Shown here one piece after another: positions 5,175 through 5,268 of a stretch of DNA of 5,268 nt. The stretch comes from Ga0077554 sp046590885 (GTDB lineage: Bacteria; Pseudomonadota; Gammaproteobacteria; Ga0077554; Ga007554). The position numbers were made by a program, and so were the translations under genes. The notes under the pieces are model-generated. The model did no database searches. It worked only from the letters and a program-made list of their open reading frames with translations, and had not been told where the DNA came from. The first letter of the stretch is position 1. The number at the start of each line of letters is the position of its first letter. The DNA is taken from NCBI GenBank assembly GCA_046590885.1, contig JBKJTS010000152.1, positions 1-5,268 on the forward strand. Reading direction: 5' to 3'.

Positions 5175-5268
5175 TGTTTGGTTTTTTCCGGCCTTGCACC
5201 CTTTTTCCCAGCGGTGTTTTATGTGCAGCATTGATGGTTTCTGCATGTTCCGATGCAAAAGAAACACC
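5174..5268 (+). CDS. Lipoprotein, N-terminal fragment cut by the window edge
   Basis: An open frame from ATG 5174 runs to the end of the window (31 full codons). It overlaps the cytochrome stop as TGATG, the same coupling as ccmF-ccmG. The peptide begins MFGFFRPCTLFPSGVL and continues with CAALMVSAC: one Arg, a hydrophobic stretch, and the lipobox VSA-Cys25 followed by SDAKET, typical of a lipidated, flexible N-terminus. The residue after Cys is Ser, which by E. coli rules would favour outer-membrane sorting. Nothing of the mature domain is visible, so no function is assigned. Because it is coupled to a cytochrome, a redox or copper/heme-related lipoprotein is one possibility, but only a guess. 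Confidence 0.75.
   Translation, partial: MFGFFRPCTLFPSGVLCAALMVSACSDAKET

Overview
The window carries the distal half of a System I (Ccm) cytochrome c maturation operon. It is followed by a TlpA-type thioredoxin lipoprotein, a small c-type cytochrome and the first codons of another lipoprotein, all on the + strand. The System I genes, a separate short CcmH followed by a separate CcmI, the E. coli-like CcmF histidine spacing and the moderate GC content point to a proteobacterium. A respiring gammaproteobacterium is my best guess, but nothing here fixes the genus.

Layout: ccmF (2-1609) enters from beyond the left edge and lacks its N-terminal third. ccmG (1609-2136), ccmH (2133-2633) and ccmI (2630-3985) follow with start/stop overlaps at every junction (TGATG, ATGA, ATGA), so they form one translationally coupled unit. 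CcmF with CcmH attaches heme to apocytochromes. CcmG supplies reductant to the CcmH and apocytochrome cysteines. CcmI holds the apocytochrome for ligation.

Between ccmI and the TlpA-like gene (about 4134-4694) lies a direct tandem repeat of 51 bp (4040-4141). Each copy folds into a two-tier hairpin. The repeat runs into the probable start of the TlpA-like gene, whose N-terminus looks rearranged: a GTGA overlap at the ccmI stop opens a frame that dies after ten codons. The intergenic gap 4695-4859 holds an 86-bp imperfect palindrome (4723-4808) of the CATTTCGA...TCGA-ATG type, probably a dispersed non-coding repeat.

The last part encodes a secreted mono-heme cytochrome c (4860-5174, CSGCH plus an axial Met) with a strong ribosome binding site. 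It is coupled by another TGATG overlap to a truncated lipoprotein gene (5174-5268). The cytochrome is a plausible client of the Ccm machinery upstream. I see no RNA genes, CRISPR, transposase or phage genes. The region is mainly conventional; its unusual parts are the two repeat elements and the altered 5' end of the TlpA-like gene.
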